Positions 24,514 to 35,689 of a stretch of DNA of 64,000 bases are shown piece by piece. Each line of letters opens with the position of its first letter. Within the stretch, counting starts at the first letter, position 1. A model generated the notes under the pieces. It made no database searches, had not been told where the DNA came from, and worked only from the letters and a program-made list of their open reading frames with translations. The position numbers and the translations under genes were made by a program. The DNA comes from Calycina herbarum. Lineage: Eukaryota; Ascomycota; Leotiomycetes; Helotiales; Pezizellaceae. The DNA is taken from NCBI GenBank assembly GCA_001414485.1, contig LLEY01000052.1:62001-126000 (forward strand), given 5' to 3'.

Positions 24514-26293
24514 TTACTCCAACCCCATCCTCGCATCATCGCCAATCCCCCAATCCGCTTCATTGAGAGTATGAGGTCTATCATCATCAGCAGCAAAACT
24601 AGTACTACTCCTTCGACTCTTCCCACTCCCCTTCGTCGTCCCGCCCGTACCTCTCCTCCGCAACGTCCCGGGTCCCGGTCCCAATTTTTTAGAATTACTT
24701 TTTATAGACGAATTATCAGAGCGAAGACTTTCTCTTTCGGCGTAATCGGGAGGTGGTTCACTAGGCGTGGAGAAGGGTGCGGAGCTTACTGATGTTGAGG
24801 TTGTGGTAGTGTTTGTTTCGGGATTTGCGGTACGGGGAGGAGAGATGGAGAGGGGTGTGGGGGAGGGGGTGATTTCGGTGCTAGGGGATACTTCGACTAG
24901 TTCGGCGTCTCGGTACCATTTTCGACGTCGGGTATATTTTCCCCAGCCGTCTACTCCTCTGCGTCCGTTTTGCCACTGGGGGGTTGTTAGTTTATGGTAT
25001 ATAGAGGGATGGATGGAGACATACCTTATTGTCGTAGTATATCCAGCCGCTTCCACCCTCACTAGCACCGTCACTCGCTTTGGCCCCTCCTTCATCTGTG
25101 TCACTGGCGCCTTCAACGCGCCACTTCGATTTGTCTACCCATCTCCATCTCGCTGCTCCTTCCTCTACATCGGGTAATTCGAAATCACCCTTGGCTGGTG
25201 CGGCGTTGAGGTGTTCATCTGTCCATGCTGCTCGTTCGTAACCAAATAGTGAGGAAGTCCAACCGAGGCCAATCCATCTTCTTTGGTTCTCGTATAATAT
25301 GAATGTGAACTTCACACCCGGGGCATCTGGCCTTCTTTTTGCTGCTGCTGTAGCTGCTAGTTGGGCTCCTTCTTGGTAGGCAGAGGTAGGTCTTGGTGGC
25401 AATTTGGGCTTTTCTCCATTCTCTTTGGGAGCTGGTACGGCGTCTGCAAAATGAAGACCCGTTACCACTGTGCAGAATCGTCGCACAAGAGCTGATCTCC
25501 ATAAAATTGTTCTTGAGACTCTGGTAGGTCTAGAGTGCCATGTCAAAAACAGTGTTCCAGAAACTAGCACGACCCGTTTCGTAGTAATTATGTGGATAGG
25601 ACGAAGAGTAAGGACAATCCATAATGGTGTAACAAGGAGGATTCGAAGTAAAAGTGTGGTAAGAGCCGGCCTCGTGGTAGCAGACGTAGCAGATCTTTGG
25701 GTAGAGAGGAAATCGGTGAGTTCGAGTAGAGGATCTAAAAGAACATTACATCTCGATGTAAATATCTTGAGCGTTTCCACAATCTCATCCAAGGTCTTCC
25801 GATGTTTTGTATTCGTCGCCTCCGAAGCTTCCCTCTTATGTCCCTTCTTCTGCTTCTCTCCCGTCCATCCTGTCGATGAGAGAGGGGAGTACCTCCGACT
25901 GTACATTCCCAATATCAACCCTATAACCACTACCACCGGTCCCGCATATCGCATTAAAATATCCCCATAGAGAACCACAGCCCAAAATCCCGCCACGAGC
26001 AAGAAGCTCTCCCACGGATCACCACTCGTCCAAGTTAACAACCCAGCCAACTTATTCAGTGGTAGAAGGAACGGATGCGAATACGCCAACGCCCTCGTAA
26101 TCTGCGGAGGAGTCGCAATCAAAAGCGGGGATTTCTGATGCACCAAAATCGTCGAACGCTGTTTATTCGCAGACGAGACGTGAGAGAGGGTAACGGGCGA
26201 GAACGAAGCTACAGTCGGGGGATTAGGATCGTGACTATTCCCACTCGCGCCATCATCCTCTCTCCTACTAGAACTCGGAGTGGAGGCCATCAT
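24514..26293 (-). CDS. Integral peroxisomal membrane peroxin with dysferlin domain (Pex30/Pex24 type)
   Basis: Membrane protein of the Pex24p/Pex30 family that sits at ER-peroxisome contact sites and controls peroxisome number and size. Two exons (26293-25025 and 24975-24514) give 576 aa; the 49-nt intron starts GTATGT. Residues 1-60 are polar. SPLLIATPPQITRALAYSHP starts the family domain at about 55. Hydrophobic stretches at roughly 90-130 (ESFLLVAGFWAVVLYGDILM… and VVVVIGLILGMY), 210-235 and 245-255 fit the reticulon-like membrane part. The dysferlin halves follow: KFTFILYENQRRWIGLGWTS (DysFN), then YYDNK-WQNGRRGVDGWGKY and TRRRKWYRDAELVEV (DysFC), split by the intron. The C-terminal tail is Ser/Thr/Pro-rich. 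Two adjacent ATGs exist (26293, 26290). Which PEX number applies cannot be settled from the sequence alone. Confidence 0.9.
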
Positions 26294-28005
26294 CCAAGGA
26301 GTTTCCTTTGCGCAACATAATCAGTCAAATGCATCGTGGTTGGGGTGGAGTGAGAGTGGTTGACTGGGGAAGCTGGGGGCTTGGACGTACAAATGCAGCC
26401 ATTTACAACGTCATTGCCGACCAGGCAAATCAGGCTTTGGAAATCGCGACGAAGGGAAGTCTTGTACGCCTTCACCTCTGCGGCCTGGAAGTTGTTGGAA
26501 TTAATGTCTGGTGCGGCATAGTCTGTTATGAGACTGAAAGTGAATGTCTTCTAGGTCATGATTGGAAAGTGAGAGAAAATGTTTTGGCCCAAAGTCTCTT
26601 CTTCAAAGAGGCATGCGCCGCCAGCTCGGTTCGGTCATCAGCCTCCTAAATTCCATGTGAAAGCTGGGGAAGTTTGGTGGTGCCCACTTTTCCCCAGCTC
26701 GTTGAAAACAAATAATTGAAGTGTGACAATTGAAATCCCGAAAAATGGAATCTTGAACTGTGTTTGAGGAAGCAACTACTGAAAATTTCTTGTCACAGAT
26801 AATGGCTGCTTCCTTGGTTTGTCTCACTGCAGCATGAGACCAGCAGGGCAGCGAATTATCTACACGTGACTGAGCCCCCTTTTCAATTTAGATGGGTGGT
26901 GCAATACCTGTTTAATAGGAGTTTGTTTTCTTGCGTCGAAGTGTTGAGGTCTTTTAAACAATTAGTTGGAAATTGTTTTTACAGCGATATGAGAAAGCCC
27001 TTCTAGAACTGCGTTCTTCTTTACCTCCTAGACGTCGCTCTCTATTTCCTGCTAACCAGGAAGATCATCCCAGTTAGCCTATCGTTGTAAATCATATTCC
27101 ACACAATTAGAAAACAAATCCTCTTAATACCTTTCCCAAAGAATAGACGATTTCTAAGTCGAACATAAACCAGCCGCAGGTAACGCACACGTCTATTTGC
27201 AGGTAAACTACTAATAGCGAGTATTATTCTCGAGTTGTAGGTACTAAAGAACTTTAACGAAGCTAAGACTCACCTATAGACCTCCAACTTTTTATTCTAT
27301 CATAGACTAATACAATAAATACACCTCAAACCGAGGAAATAGGGGAAGGGGATGCAGCACGTGACTAGCCATAATTTCCAAGGTTCAATAGCTTACTGGT
27401 GGCCTACCCGCTGAAGAAAAAGTAAGATAAAAAGAGGGTGGAGATAGCCCGCCTCCTAGTCCGATTATCGATAAAAATCCCCATCAAATATGGAGTAAGA
27501 TAACCCCCACATTTGCGAGTAAGCTACCAATCTACGAGTAAGCTAACATTTGAGCAGTAGCTTGAAGACTAAATTTAGAGGCCAAGAAAGGTTGCGGTGC
27601 CAACCAGCCCTCTCCGATCTCTTATTTTGCACGTTGTAGTTCATTGTCATTTGCAAAATGAGAATTGTCCTTTCAAGCATAGGGCAAGTCGCTTTCTTAG
27701 TCTTAGAAACTATTCATTCTCTCTACTTATTTCTAGCTTGGCGTGAGTAGGTTTGGATCTGGGGGTTTGTTATCATTATTGTCATCGCCTCTGCGCCGGC
27801 GCGCTGCTAGTTGTATGTGATGACACAGCCAAATATTTTGACGTTTTATTTGATAGCACAACTAAAACATCTATGTTTTCTGCCTTATTGTAACCTCATT
27901 GCAAACTATTCGGTTTCATAAATTCATTCCACAAGGTCAGCACGTCCAAATCGTATTTTGCACCATCAAACCTTCGCAACAGAACCACCGCCTGTTTCAA
28001 TCACA
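26294..28005. other. Long intergenic stretch with degraded repeat-like DNA
   Basis: No gene is supported. From about 27000 to 27560 the base composition turns AT-rich and TA-rich, with stop codons in all frames, which fits an old RIP-mutated repeat, though no protein trace is recognisable. Three related words GAGTAAG(A/C)TA(A/C)C occur at about 27490, 27516 and 27535. The last 100 bp before 28006 are probably the leader of the F-box-like gene. Confidence 0.4.
27480..27560. repeat. Short spaced direct repeats (GAGTAAGMTAMC x3)
   Basis: Copies at about 27491 (GGAGTAAGATAACC), 27515 (GCGAGTAAGCTACC) and 27534 (ACGAGTAAGCTAAC), spaced about 20-25 bp. Possibly subterminal repeats of a degraded transposon; no matching inverted end was found by eye. 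Confidence 0.45.
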
Positions 28006-29376
28006 ATGACAGACAACAACAACCCCTTGGGGGACTTTTCTAAACTTCCACCGGAGGTTCGAAGTGAAATCTGGAGTTATTTGCGACCGCAATCCCTCCA
28101 AGGCACCCTTTACCAAGATTACCAAGTCTCGCCTTCAACTTCGTCCCCGGAAAGTGAGGACCGTGATGAAAGATTCCTCCTAGAAGAGAACGATCATACC
28201 ATGCACTCCTTAGAACCCGAAGTAGCTAACACAACTCCCTCTTCCGACCGCCAAAAACTCGCCATACTTCGTACTAGTCAATTTTTGAACGAAGAGGTCT
28301 CTTCGGAAATATATCAAGTCTTTACCATTTCGATCCGACCGAGATGCAGTCCAACCCCATTCCAAAAGATACCTGCTACCGACATCAACTCAAGCTTTGC
28401 CATCTCAAACAACTTCGGCGACGAGTGGAATATAGAAAGCTTCCAACACGCAATATCCATTGGTTTCGTTCAAGGTTTTCCTTGGCACAAGGTCCAACAT
28501 ATACGAATTGAAATCGGAGCTCCCAGTCCAAGCGATGGAGAACTAATCTGTGCTTACCAGAGAACGCGGGATGTTGTGGAAATGATTCAGCGCCCTGGAA
28601 AAAGCTTCAAGAGTATCGAGGTTTTGCTGAAAGATACAGAAGAGGAACAGTGGTTTTCTAAGGGAAGGCCTCAGATTACCACGGCGGAGAACTACGATAT
28701 GATGGAATCCGAAAGGGAGGATATTCACAATTACGAAGTGATTCTGGATTTGTTCAATCGACTTCGGCATTTTAATAGTGCGAAGGTACATACAACCCAA
28801 TCGCCGCTGGGATCTAATTTAGACGACCAATTCGAACGATTGGAAAAAGTTGTTCTGGTAGAAACCACACCATTTGGTGACTGGAAGAAACATACGCATT
28901 CGTTTGACTTTGACGACAAAGAAACGAGCCAAAGATTGGGAGACAGGTACTTGATGATGGAGCGTTTTTTGGATAGGGTAAAGTCGCCGTTCGGTGACTA
29001 TTTCACTTTTACTTCTATTCAGAATAGGTCGACCGCGGATCTATTACGACTCGAACGTTTCCGCAATTGGTATCCGGGTACTGTGCATGGTTATTCTAAA
29101 TACGAAATGGATCTCATCGGCATAATTTTCTCTGGCGAGAGATCTTTGGAGACAATCCAGCTGGAGGTCATTGCTATGGATGAACGGTATAGATCGCTAC
29201 GCATGCATGGAATGAGATCTCGGTATTGGAGCAGAGACAATTGGCAATTGAAGTGCAAGAAAGGTATAAAGCGTCTAAACTCCACGAAGAGAATGCTGGG
29301 CGATTATGACCACCCACTTACCAACGATGAATGTTATTTTCGCGCGGTGTATGTGGAAATTCTTCATAAATTATAG
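28006..29376 (+). CDS. F-box/2EXR-like protein, interrupted by an in-frame TAG
   Basis: 456-aa reading frame from the ATG at 28006; an upstream in-frame TTG extends the frame to 27958 but is not a likely start. Near the N-terminus FSKLPPEVRSEIWSYLRPQS matches the helical F-box-like/2EXR signature widely expanded in filamentous ascomycetes (LP-E-R--IW). Most such proteins are uncharacterised, and F-box members are substrate adaptors for SCF ubiquitin ligases. The rest has no recognised domain but keeps the usual layout (EVSSEIYQVFTISIRP…, HKVQHIRIEIGAPSP…, RDVVEMIQRPGKSFKSIEVL). The frame ends with TAG at 29374-29376, but the same frame stays open for 124 codons beyond, so the true product may be about 580 aa or the gene may be broken. 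Confidence 0.7.
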   Translation: MTDNNNPLGDFSKLPPEVRSEIWSYLRPQSLQGTLYQDYQVSPSTSSPESEDRDERFLLEENDHTMHSLEPEVANTTPSSDRQKLAILRTSQFLNEEVSSEIYQVFTISIRPRCSPTPFQKIPATDINSSFAISNNFGDEWNIESFQHAISIGFVQGFPWHKVQHIRIEIGAPSPSDGELICAYQRTRDVVEMIQRPGKSFKSIEVLLKDTEEEQWFSKGRPQITTAENYDMMESEREDIHNYEVILDLFNRLRHFNSAKVHTTQSPLGSNLDDQFERLEKVVLVETTPFGDWKKHTHSFDFDDKETSQRLGDRYLMMERFLDRVKSPFGDYFTFTSIQNRSTADLLRLERFRNWYPGTVHGYSKYEMDLIGIIFSGERSLETIQLEVIAMDERYRSLRMHGMRSRYWSRDNWQLKCKKGIKRLNSTKRMLGDYDHPLTNDECYFRAVYVEILHKL

Positions 29377-29751
29377 TTAAGATGGGAACCATGGGGCCCT
29401 ATTGCTAGCAGCCTTTTTGATTTGCCACCAGACCCGAAAAATTCTATATCTTCATCATTTCGATGGGCCTTTGAAGACGCTCTCTGGAAGACTCCAGACC
29501 CGAGTAAAGATTTTGAGTTCTTTTGGTTGACAATGCGACCTTTTAGCAAAATGGTTAGCGAGCTTTGCGAGAAGCTGGAGAATTATAACGCTTTATGTGG
29601 AGAATCTCTACGGTTTTATGGCGATTTTGTTTGGCCTTTGCAAGGAAGATCAGACAACGCAAAGAGGTGTGCAGAGATTGCATCGAAGGAGGCTAAGAAA
29701 TACAGGGACAATTGGAAATATTATGGGTCTAGATCAAATTCAGTAACTTAG
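29377..29751 (+). other. Same-frame open continuation after the TAG of the F-box-like gene
   Basis: Directly after the TAG, the same frame runs 124 codons to a stop at 29749-29751. It reads like protein: LRWEPWGPIASSLFDLPPDP, RWAFEDALWKTPDPSKDFEF, then an amphipathic Lys/Glu-rich segment (AKRCAEIASKEAKKYRDNW). There is no ATG at its beginning, so it is more likely the C-terminus of the same gene than a separate gene. I found no intron that removes the stop while keeping frame, apart from an implausible 31-nt one. Either a nonsense mutation, a sequence error or programmed readthrough would explain it. Confidence 0.6.
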
Positions 29752-30594
29752 GGGACACACAACAGCCTACATTTTGATAACTCTGACCACTGGTATTATT
29801 CTTACAACTAAGCGAAGGAGTCTCAGCTGTCGTTCTACGTTAAGCTAGGCACTGTTCTAAAAAGTATCGAACGAACGAATTGAGTATGCGAACATTTTAC
29901 AAAAATCTAGAGGTTTATTGTTTAGTGTTTCAAGTCTACTCGTACAACTGTATCAGGACTTCAAGTGTAATACCTTTTGCAGTTGTATGTTTGTGGAAAG
30001 ATGACCGAGACTCTCTCTTGCGTATCTTTAGAAAGAACTGTTGAATACTATTCATACTAAAAGAACAGTCGTTTTTAACAATATAATGTTCCTTTGTCTA
30101 CATTTGGAAGCCCCATCACTTTTCTCTTCTCCGCCAACGAAGCAGTCATTGTTTTAGTTTTCATTGGCCGAGGAACCAACCCCCTTATTTTCACAGCCCT
30201 TTTACACATGCCAACTTGCTGTTGATGGCAATGAGATAAGTCCTTTTTCTATAAGTATAGCAATGGGGTTTAAGAAAAAATTGTTTTGTTGGATGATTAA
30301 CAGACCCCCCCCGGCTTGGCGTGCACAGGTCCAATGCAACCCAGGGGCGTCTCGTACAGTGCTACCCAGCCCTGGAAAATAGAGCCTGCAGCCTGGCCTT
30401 GGCTGCCTGTTTTCCCCGCTCCCACTCAGTCTCACCTCATTTCATCTCTTCAGTATAAAATCATGGTTTCCCCCTCTTAAGAAATACACCATTTGCTATC
30501 GAACTTCTTCTGACCTCAACTGCCCCTTCCAGACTGCGCTACTAGCTGCTCCAGGAATCTTTACTCAACGCCTCATTCGGATGCAAGCCCAACG
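29752..30594. other. Intergenic region upstream of the SesA/HeLo-like gene
   Basis: About 840 bp without a supported gene. A pyrimidine- and C-rich leader-like stretch lies at 30410-30590, with a possible TATA-like word TATAAAA near 30454, 140 bp before the ATG at 30595. Confidence 0.45.
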
Positions 30595-33580
30595 ATGGAA
30601 CCCATCACCATCTTTGGAGTCTCAAATTCAGTATCTGCAATCGCAAACTTCGGTCTTGAGCTCACCAAATTCCTGAAAGAAGCCATCGACGTATACCCAC
30701 CAGCATATCCGGGGGAGGACTTGAAAACCAGATTCCAGGCAATAGATGTCGCAAATGACGCCCTATCGAAAATTGAAGGCCTCCTTCGTGAAGAGAGAAA
30801 GAATATCATTGCGAATGGGAAGCTTGTTCTGTTTTCCGAAAAGGCTCTCACCGACGTTCAGGATGCGGCGGTACAGTGCCTCAAAGTATTTTGGAGAATT
30901 GAAGACCATTTCATTCGGAAAGGCGGTTCCAAGGATCTGGAATTGCGAATATTGAAACGATTATCGAAGTTTCTGGTGGAAGTCAGAAGTACGAGTATGC
31001 AAAATGTGGACGACAGTCTGCCAGTATTGAAACTAGTTGCATTGGATGAGACGGACAAGTTATCCAAAGGTCAAAAGTATGCCCGGGCTTTCTGTACTGC
31101 TGATAAGTTATTGGATAGGTACAACTCACAATTGTACGGGCTTCAAATTAACTTGTTACTGCTTTTTCAGGTGGCTCATCTGAGGGTTATTTTGACGAAG
31201 CCGTGAGTGACAAAATATCTCGATAACTTTGATACTGCTAACTGTAATTAGAAAGCAAAATTTAAACGATATGCTCGACCTTCCAAAGTTGTACAAGGAA
31301 ATCAGAGAATTGGCTGCTGAAACTGGTATAACTGATGGCGATTGCTATCGGTGTAGGGAAAGTTGGCAACCCTGGACTTTCGGAAGCGATAGCGCTCAAA
31401 CGCACCACAGGCGTAGGACCTTTCGCAGAAATTTTATTGGCCGAAGGAGATCTCTGAGTTCTGTGAGCAGCGAGTTTCGTGGGGCTTTGGAGAGAGATTA
31501 TCCCATGTCAGAGGATTTGAATTCAAAAGAAGAGGTCCATGGCACTCAAGATCAACAATATCACGATATACTGAGCCCGGGCGACACCAATCGAGGTGGA
31601 GCTCGTCAAGAGACCCAGTCTACCACAGCACCTGACGCGATAATGACCGAAAAATATCCACAGAAGGAGAATGGCATACCATTACATGAGCCCGAGAAAT
31701 CAGGTCGGGGATTTAGAGCGTTTTCTTTCTCAGTTTCACCGACTCCAATCGGCCAGGAGGAAATGGATAAAATGTCATCTACACTTGGCTCTACTACAAC
31801 AAACCCACACCACGAAAAGAGTCGTGATGAACCCTTCCTCGGGACGGCTTTGAGTCAAAATTTCGAAGGCCAGTTGGTTGAGAATCCCATCGACCGCGTA
31901 GAGCCGAAACAGCCATCGTCTACCATGGGCTGCCCAATGAAAAACCTGAATGATTCTGGAGATTGGGAAGCCATCGAGCAAGATGCGGCAACGAGAAATG
32001 AAACTCGACAATCAATTGCTGCAGGAGAAGAGCATCTAACAACAAATACTTCAAATGTTTGCTCAGAAAAGTCAGGGGAGATGAGGAATACAAAAGATTT
32101 ATCACCCAGACCAGAGACAGAAAGAGAAGAAAGCAGCTCACAACTTCTCACTGCCAATCACCACAATTCTATTTCAGCCACGAAAGGTCATCTGGACTCA
32201 AACTACAGCGGTATTGGTCTCTCGCCAGACGATTTAAAAGGTCTACGGCGCCATATTCTTCATTCTGTCCCTTCCATGAACAGATTCATAGGCACACAGA
32301 GAATCTCAAATTCGAGAGCGCCTTTAACATCCCCACTCCCTGAAATTATCAATCAGGGACCAGAAGAGACCGCTCTCGTCATTTCAAACTATGCAGCATA
32401 TATAATCCGTGATTTTGATACTAGGGGTTTCGGAAATGCTGCCCTTGTCCCTTCAACCTTTACCCGCGAACCCTTTTCTGAAGAAGATATCATTCATCGA
32501 ATCGCGGAATTGAATGTGCAAGGACCATTGGTCATTGAGAAGAAGCTATCCTTACCTCTCTCGAATGAAATACAGATTGGCAAAGCTGTTGCAGAAATGG
32601 GAACTCGAGAGCGCCCGAACTCGAAGTACGAATGGAATCTTGCACAATTTGAAGAAACGAGAGGACCTTTTTCCGATGGCTCCGTCATGATTTATTTGAG
32701 ACGGACCATGAGAGGTGTCACTTCACGAGAGGCTTTGGGCAAAGCGAGGTCCGGAAACAAGGTCTCGAGAAGTCAAAGGTTCAAAGAAGCAATTGAGGCG
32801 GAGATGAATTGTCTTCAAACACTTCCTCGAAGTAAGCAGGACTTCCATCCGAGCTCTGGGAGACACAAACGTGATCTTGTGATTGACGAATCTTGTGCAT
32901 CATCGCCGCCAGCACGTCGACGGCGTTTAGGTAAAACAGATGAGCCGGGATTTGATGAAGAGCCCAAAGATATAGGAGAACAAGACCGTGAAGACAGCTC
33001 TAAGCGAATGAAGGACAACCGGAGCAGATTTTTAAGATCTCTTTTGAAGGATCGAGAAGAGGCAACGGCCAAGAAACGTCACCGCAAAGAAAAACAGAAA
33101 CCTCGAGCTACACACCGAATGGAGGGGAATTCCGATTCAGATTACGATCTAGAGGAAAATTTAGGGAATGCAAGTAGACAACGACGACCGCCTGCTCGTC
33201 GTCGGCGGCCATCTGACGACCTGCTACCACTGGTCGTTGACAATAAAAGATTTAATATTTCACCTGAACACACAAAATCATGGGCTCGTCGCACACCAAT
33301 ACATCCTTCGCTTCCGAGAAAGAACTGCTCGGCCGAAGGAAACACTCCGGTGTGGGGTGGGAGTGAAGTGTCTACGCCGGAGCCTTGTACAATACCGACA
33401 CCGGAGCCTCTTTTTTCAGAGGACGATTTTCTTCGCTCAGACACGGATACTGATGTCGATGGTGTGAATAGAGATGGAGATATAAATATGGACATTGTGA
33501 GGAATTTATATTTGGAGTGGACCCCAGCTTGGGAAGAAGAAGGCGAGAACGAGGACGATGAACTTGATTTCGCTGGATAG
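30595..33580 (+). CDS. 978-aa protein with SesA/HeLo-like N-terminal domain and disordered tail
   Basis: Two exons (30595-31202 and 31252-33580); the 49-nt intron has GTGAGT, CTAAC and TTAG. Residues 1-200 are helical (MEPITIFGVSNSVSAIANFG, LELTKFLKEAIDVYPPAYPG, then EGLLREERKNI and LLDRYNSQLYGLQINLLLLF). They match the general layout of the fungal N-terminal domains found on NLR-type proteins (SesA, HeLo-like). No NACHT or other NTPase motif follows. Residues 230-560 are Ser/Glu/Gln/Thr-rich and disordered. A compact, probably folded part lies around 540-720 (ISNYAAYIIRDFDTRGFGNA… to GSVMIYLRRTMRGVTSREAL). The end is highly charged, with basic clusters (KKRHRKEKQK, RQRRPPARRRRP) that could be nuclear signals. 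I do not recognise an orthologue. Membrane- or signalling-linked function is inferred only from the N-terminus. Confidence 0.8.
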
Positions 33581-34047
33581 CTTCGTGCTCGTCGGAAACT
33601 GGGGATTCATTGCACCAGAACCTGATTTTACAGAAAAAGAGCTGTTTCTCCCCGGCGAGAAAAACGCTGCTTTTTTCACAGCCTGCTCCATTTACATAGG
33701 CCCGATGTGCGGGGATTCCCCTTTCTACAGCAAAAGATCCACTACTCAATCTTAATTTTTCAAATCTTATCAAATCTAATCTTATCAGATCTTTCAGATC
33801 AACTGTTGTCGTCGTCATTCATCCTCTTTTCTTTACGGAGATACTGTGGATGCAGAAATTTCTAGGGTTGGCACCTTGAAGACCCAGCAAGGGAAACCAG
33901 AGAAGTGACTAGAGAGAGGAGTTGTCTACTAGCCGATTTCGGGGAAGTGGAGTGCCTCTTCGTAGGTTTACTTAAGTATGTCTCCTTGCACTTCTTTGAG
34001 AAGTCAAGAGTACTATTTCCTTTCTCTTGTCTTCTTCCAAATAAAGA
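33581..34047. other. Intergenic region before the arylsulfotransferase remnant
   Basis: 467 bp with no supported gene. Contains a degenerate CTTATCA/AATCTTAT array at 33755-33800. The final 60 bp before 34048 are C/T-rich. Confidence 0.4.
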
Positions 34048-34313
34048 ATGTACTCAGCCATACATCTCTCCTCCCCTATCCTCTCCTCCCTCATCTGCCT
34101 CTTGGGAAATGGCCTTTCCGTTTCATCCCAAGGCACCTGGCCTTACCAACCCTACAAGACCAGCACCATGAAACCACCTTGCATGAACATCACCAAATCT
34201 GGTTCAACTTCCCCGGGATATCTTTTCTTCGACCAAAACGGAAATGACGCCCATGCATATAACCTTTTTATCATGAGCGATGACAACGAGCTCGTCTGGC
34301 AAAGCGATACTCC

Positions 34314-34321
34314 GGCTGATC
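34314..34321 (+). repeat. 8-bp target site duplication, left copy (GGCTGATC)
   Basis: GGCTGATC immediately before the element start CAGTGTGAG; identical copy at 37846-37853 after the right end. An 8-bp duplication is the hallmark of hAT-superfamily insertion. Confidence 0.88.
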
Positions 34322-34514
34322 CAGTGTGAGTAAAGATTAATCATGAATCTGATTATTAATCTGATTAACGTGATTAGATTAGGTTAGATTTTGATTGATA
34401 GGTCCTTTGATTAGATTAGATTAAATCTGATTAATCTAATTAATCTAGTTAATTAATAATAAAGTAATTATCCTTCAAATCTGGTTTCTTCTCCTCTTCT
34501 TTAGTCTCTTCCTC

Positions 34515-34530
34515 TATATAGAATAGTTAG
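34515..34530 (+). repeat. 16-bp target site duplication of the LINE, left copy
   Basis: TATATAGAATAGTTAG, repeated exactly at 35538-35553. It brackets the LINE fragment and marks a target-primed reverse transcription event. Confidence 0.8.
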
Positions 34531-35537
34531 CATTAGAGATATATGATACAGAAGCTAGAGCTGCTCTCCATGGTCTAGAACTAGCCTTAGACTCCCCTTT
34601 CTGGTCTTCGGCTAGGAAGTGCTGGATCTGCCTTGATAACCTTGAAGCTACACTACAGTTGACCTACCGGTCCTGTGGCACCTCGCAAGAAACCTTTAAC
34701 AAGGTCAACGAATTAGCTCAATCTTATCCTGGGAAAATACAGACAAGGTGGTGCCCTAGCCACATAGGTATCCTAGGCAATGAGATTGCAGATAAAGCTG
34801 CAGGGAAAGCAGCGCGGATACCCCCTCCTAATCTCTCATCTTTACTCTGTACGGCTACGCTTAAGAGAGAAGTAAAAGAGACAGGGGTCAGGCTTGCAAA
34901 GAAGCTCTGGAGTACTACACTCCCAGCTCTTTATAAGGACCTAGGGCTCTGTACCTGGTTCTTGAAGCCCAAGTCTCTCCAGTTACCAAGAAAGGTCCTT
35001 GCTCGCTTAATTGCCGCTCGTTCTGGACATGGAGACTTTACTGCTTACCATCTTCGCTTCTTTCACTTTGACTCGCTACTCGATTCAGGGAACTGTACGT
35101 GTAGGAAGGCTAAGACTCAATTCCATCTACTCTTTTGCAAGCTAGCAAACAACAAAGACCCTAAGCTACTAGCTAAGGCCAAGAAGAACCCCCAACTGCT
35201 CTTTGGATCTCACTGTGAGGATCTCTTTAGCAAGGTCTACTTTAAGACTGAATTCTATACGAAGATCTGTTACTAGATAGACAGGCCTTCTTTTCTTTCC
35301 TTTTTATTATATATCTCCTTTGTTATACCCTGGTTCTAAAACTAATTAAGGATAAGTGCTGTTCCGAAAGTGGAGCTTCTCTTTAAACTGCCTCTTATAA
35401 ATTAGCTCTTTCGTTTACACCCCCTGTAGCCTAGGGCACCCCCCTAGCGTCATTTGCCCTATTTTGGGACTCTTCTAGGACCTAGCCCACGCGAGCTAGA
35501 CTCCGCTTGACGTTAAATAGCAATAAATAAATATAAA
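34531..35537 (+). mobile_element. 5'-truncated LINE (non-LTR retrotransposon) 3' fragment
   Basis: About 1 kb flanked by a 16-bp duplication. The open frame (from about 34542 to 35276, no RIP-type stops) encodes the C-terminal part of a Tad1-type polyprotein. First comes an RNase H domain: DTEARAALHGLELAL, CWICLDNLEATLQLTY, then TRWCPSHIGILGNEIADKAA with the conserved acidic residues and His. The downstream module ends in a CCHC-like cluster (NCTCRKAKTQFHLLFC). The first catalytic Asp of RNase H and the whole reverse transcriptase are missing through 5' truncation. After the stop there is a 260-bp 3' untranslated region ending in an A/T-rich tail (AATAAATAAATATAAA). Dead on arrival but little mutated. 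Confidence 0.85.
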
Positions 35538-35553
35538 TATATAGAATAGTTAG
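35538..35553 (+). repeat. 16-bp target site duplication of the LINE, right copy
   Basis: Exact copy of 34515-34530, directly after the A/T-rich LINE tail. Confidence 0.8.
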
Positions 35554-35689
35554 ATCTATTAATTTTCTACTAACTTAAAAAAAAGAACTTTTAAGTTAAG
35601 TTAGTATAGAATCTTACTATATAAAAGATACATAAGGTTACTTCCTTCTCTTTTAACTCTCTTCTTTAAAGTAGAATAGTATTAGTATA

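Noticed and set aside
34048..34326. Arylsulfotransferase 5' piece as a complete small secreted protein
   Set aside because: Ends inside the inserted element; the domain continues after the right target duplication at 37854.
34330..34460. GATTAG arrays as telomeric repeats
   Set aside because: They lack the TTAGGG unit and occur as mirrored subterminal arrays of an element with 8-bp duplications.
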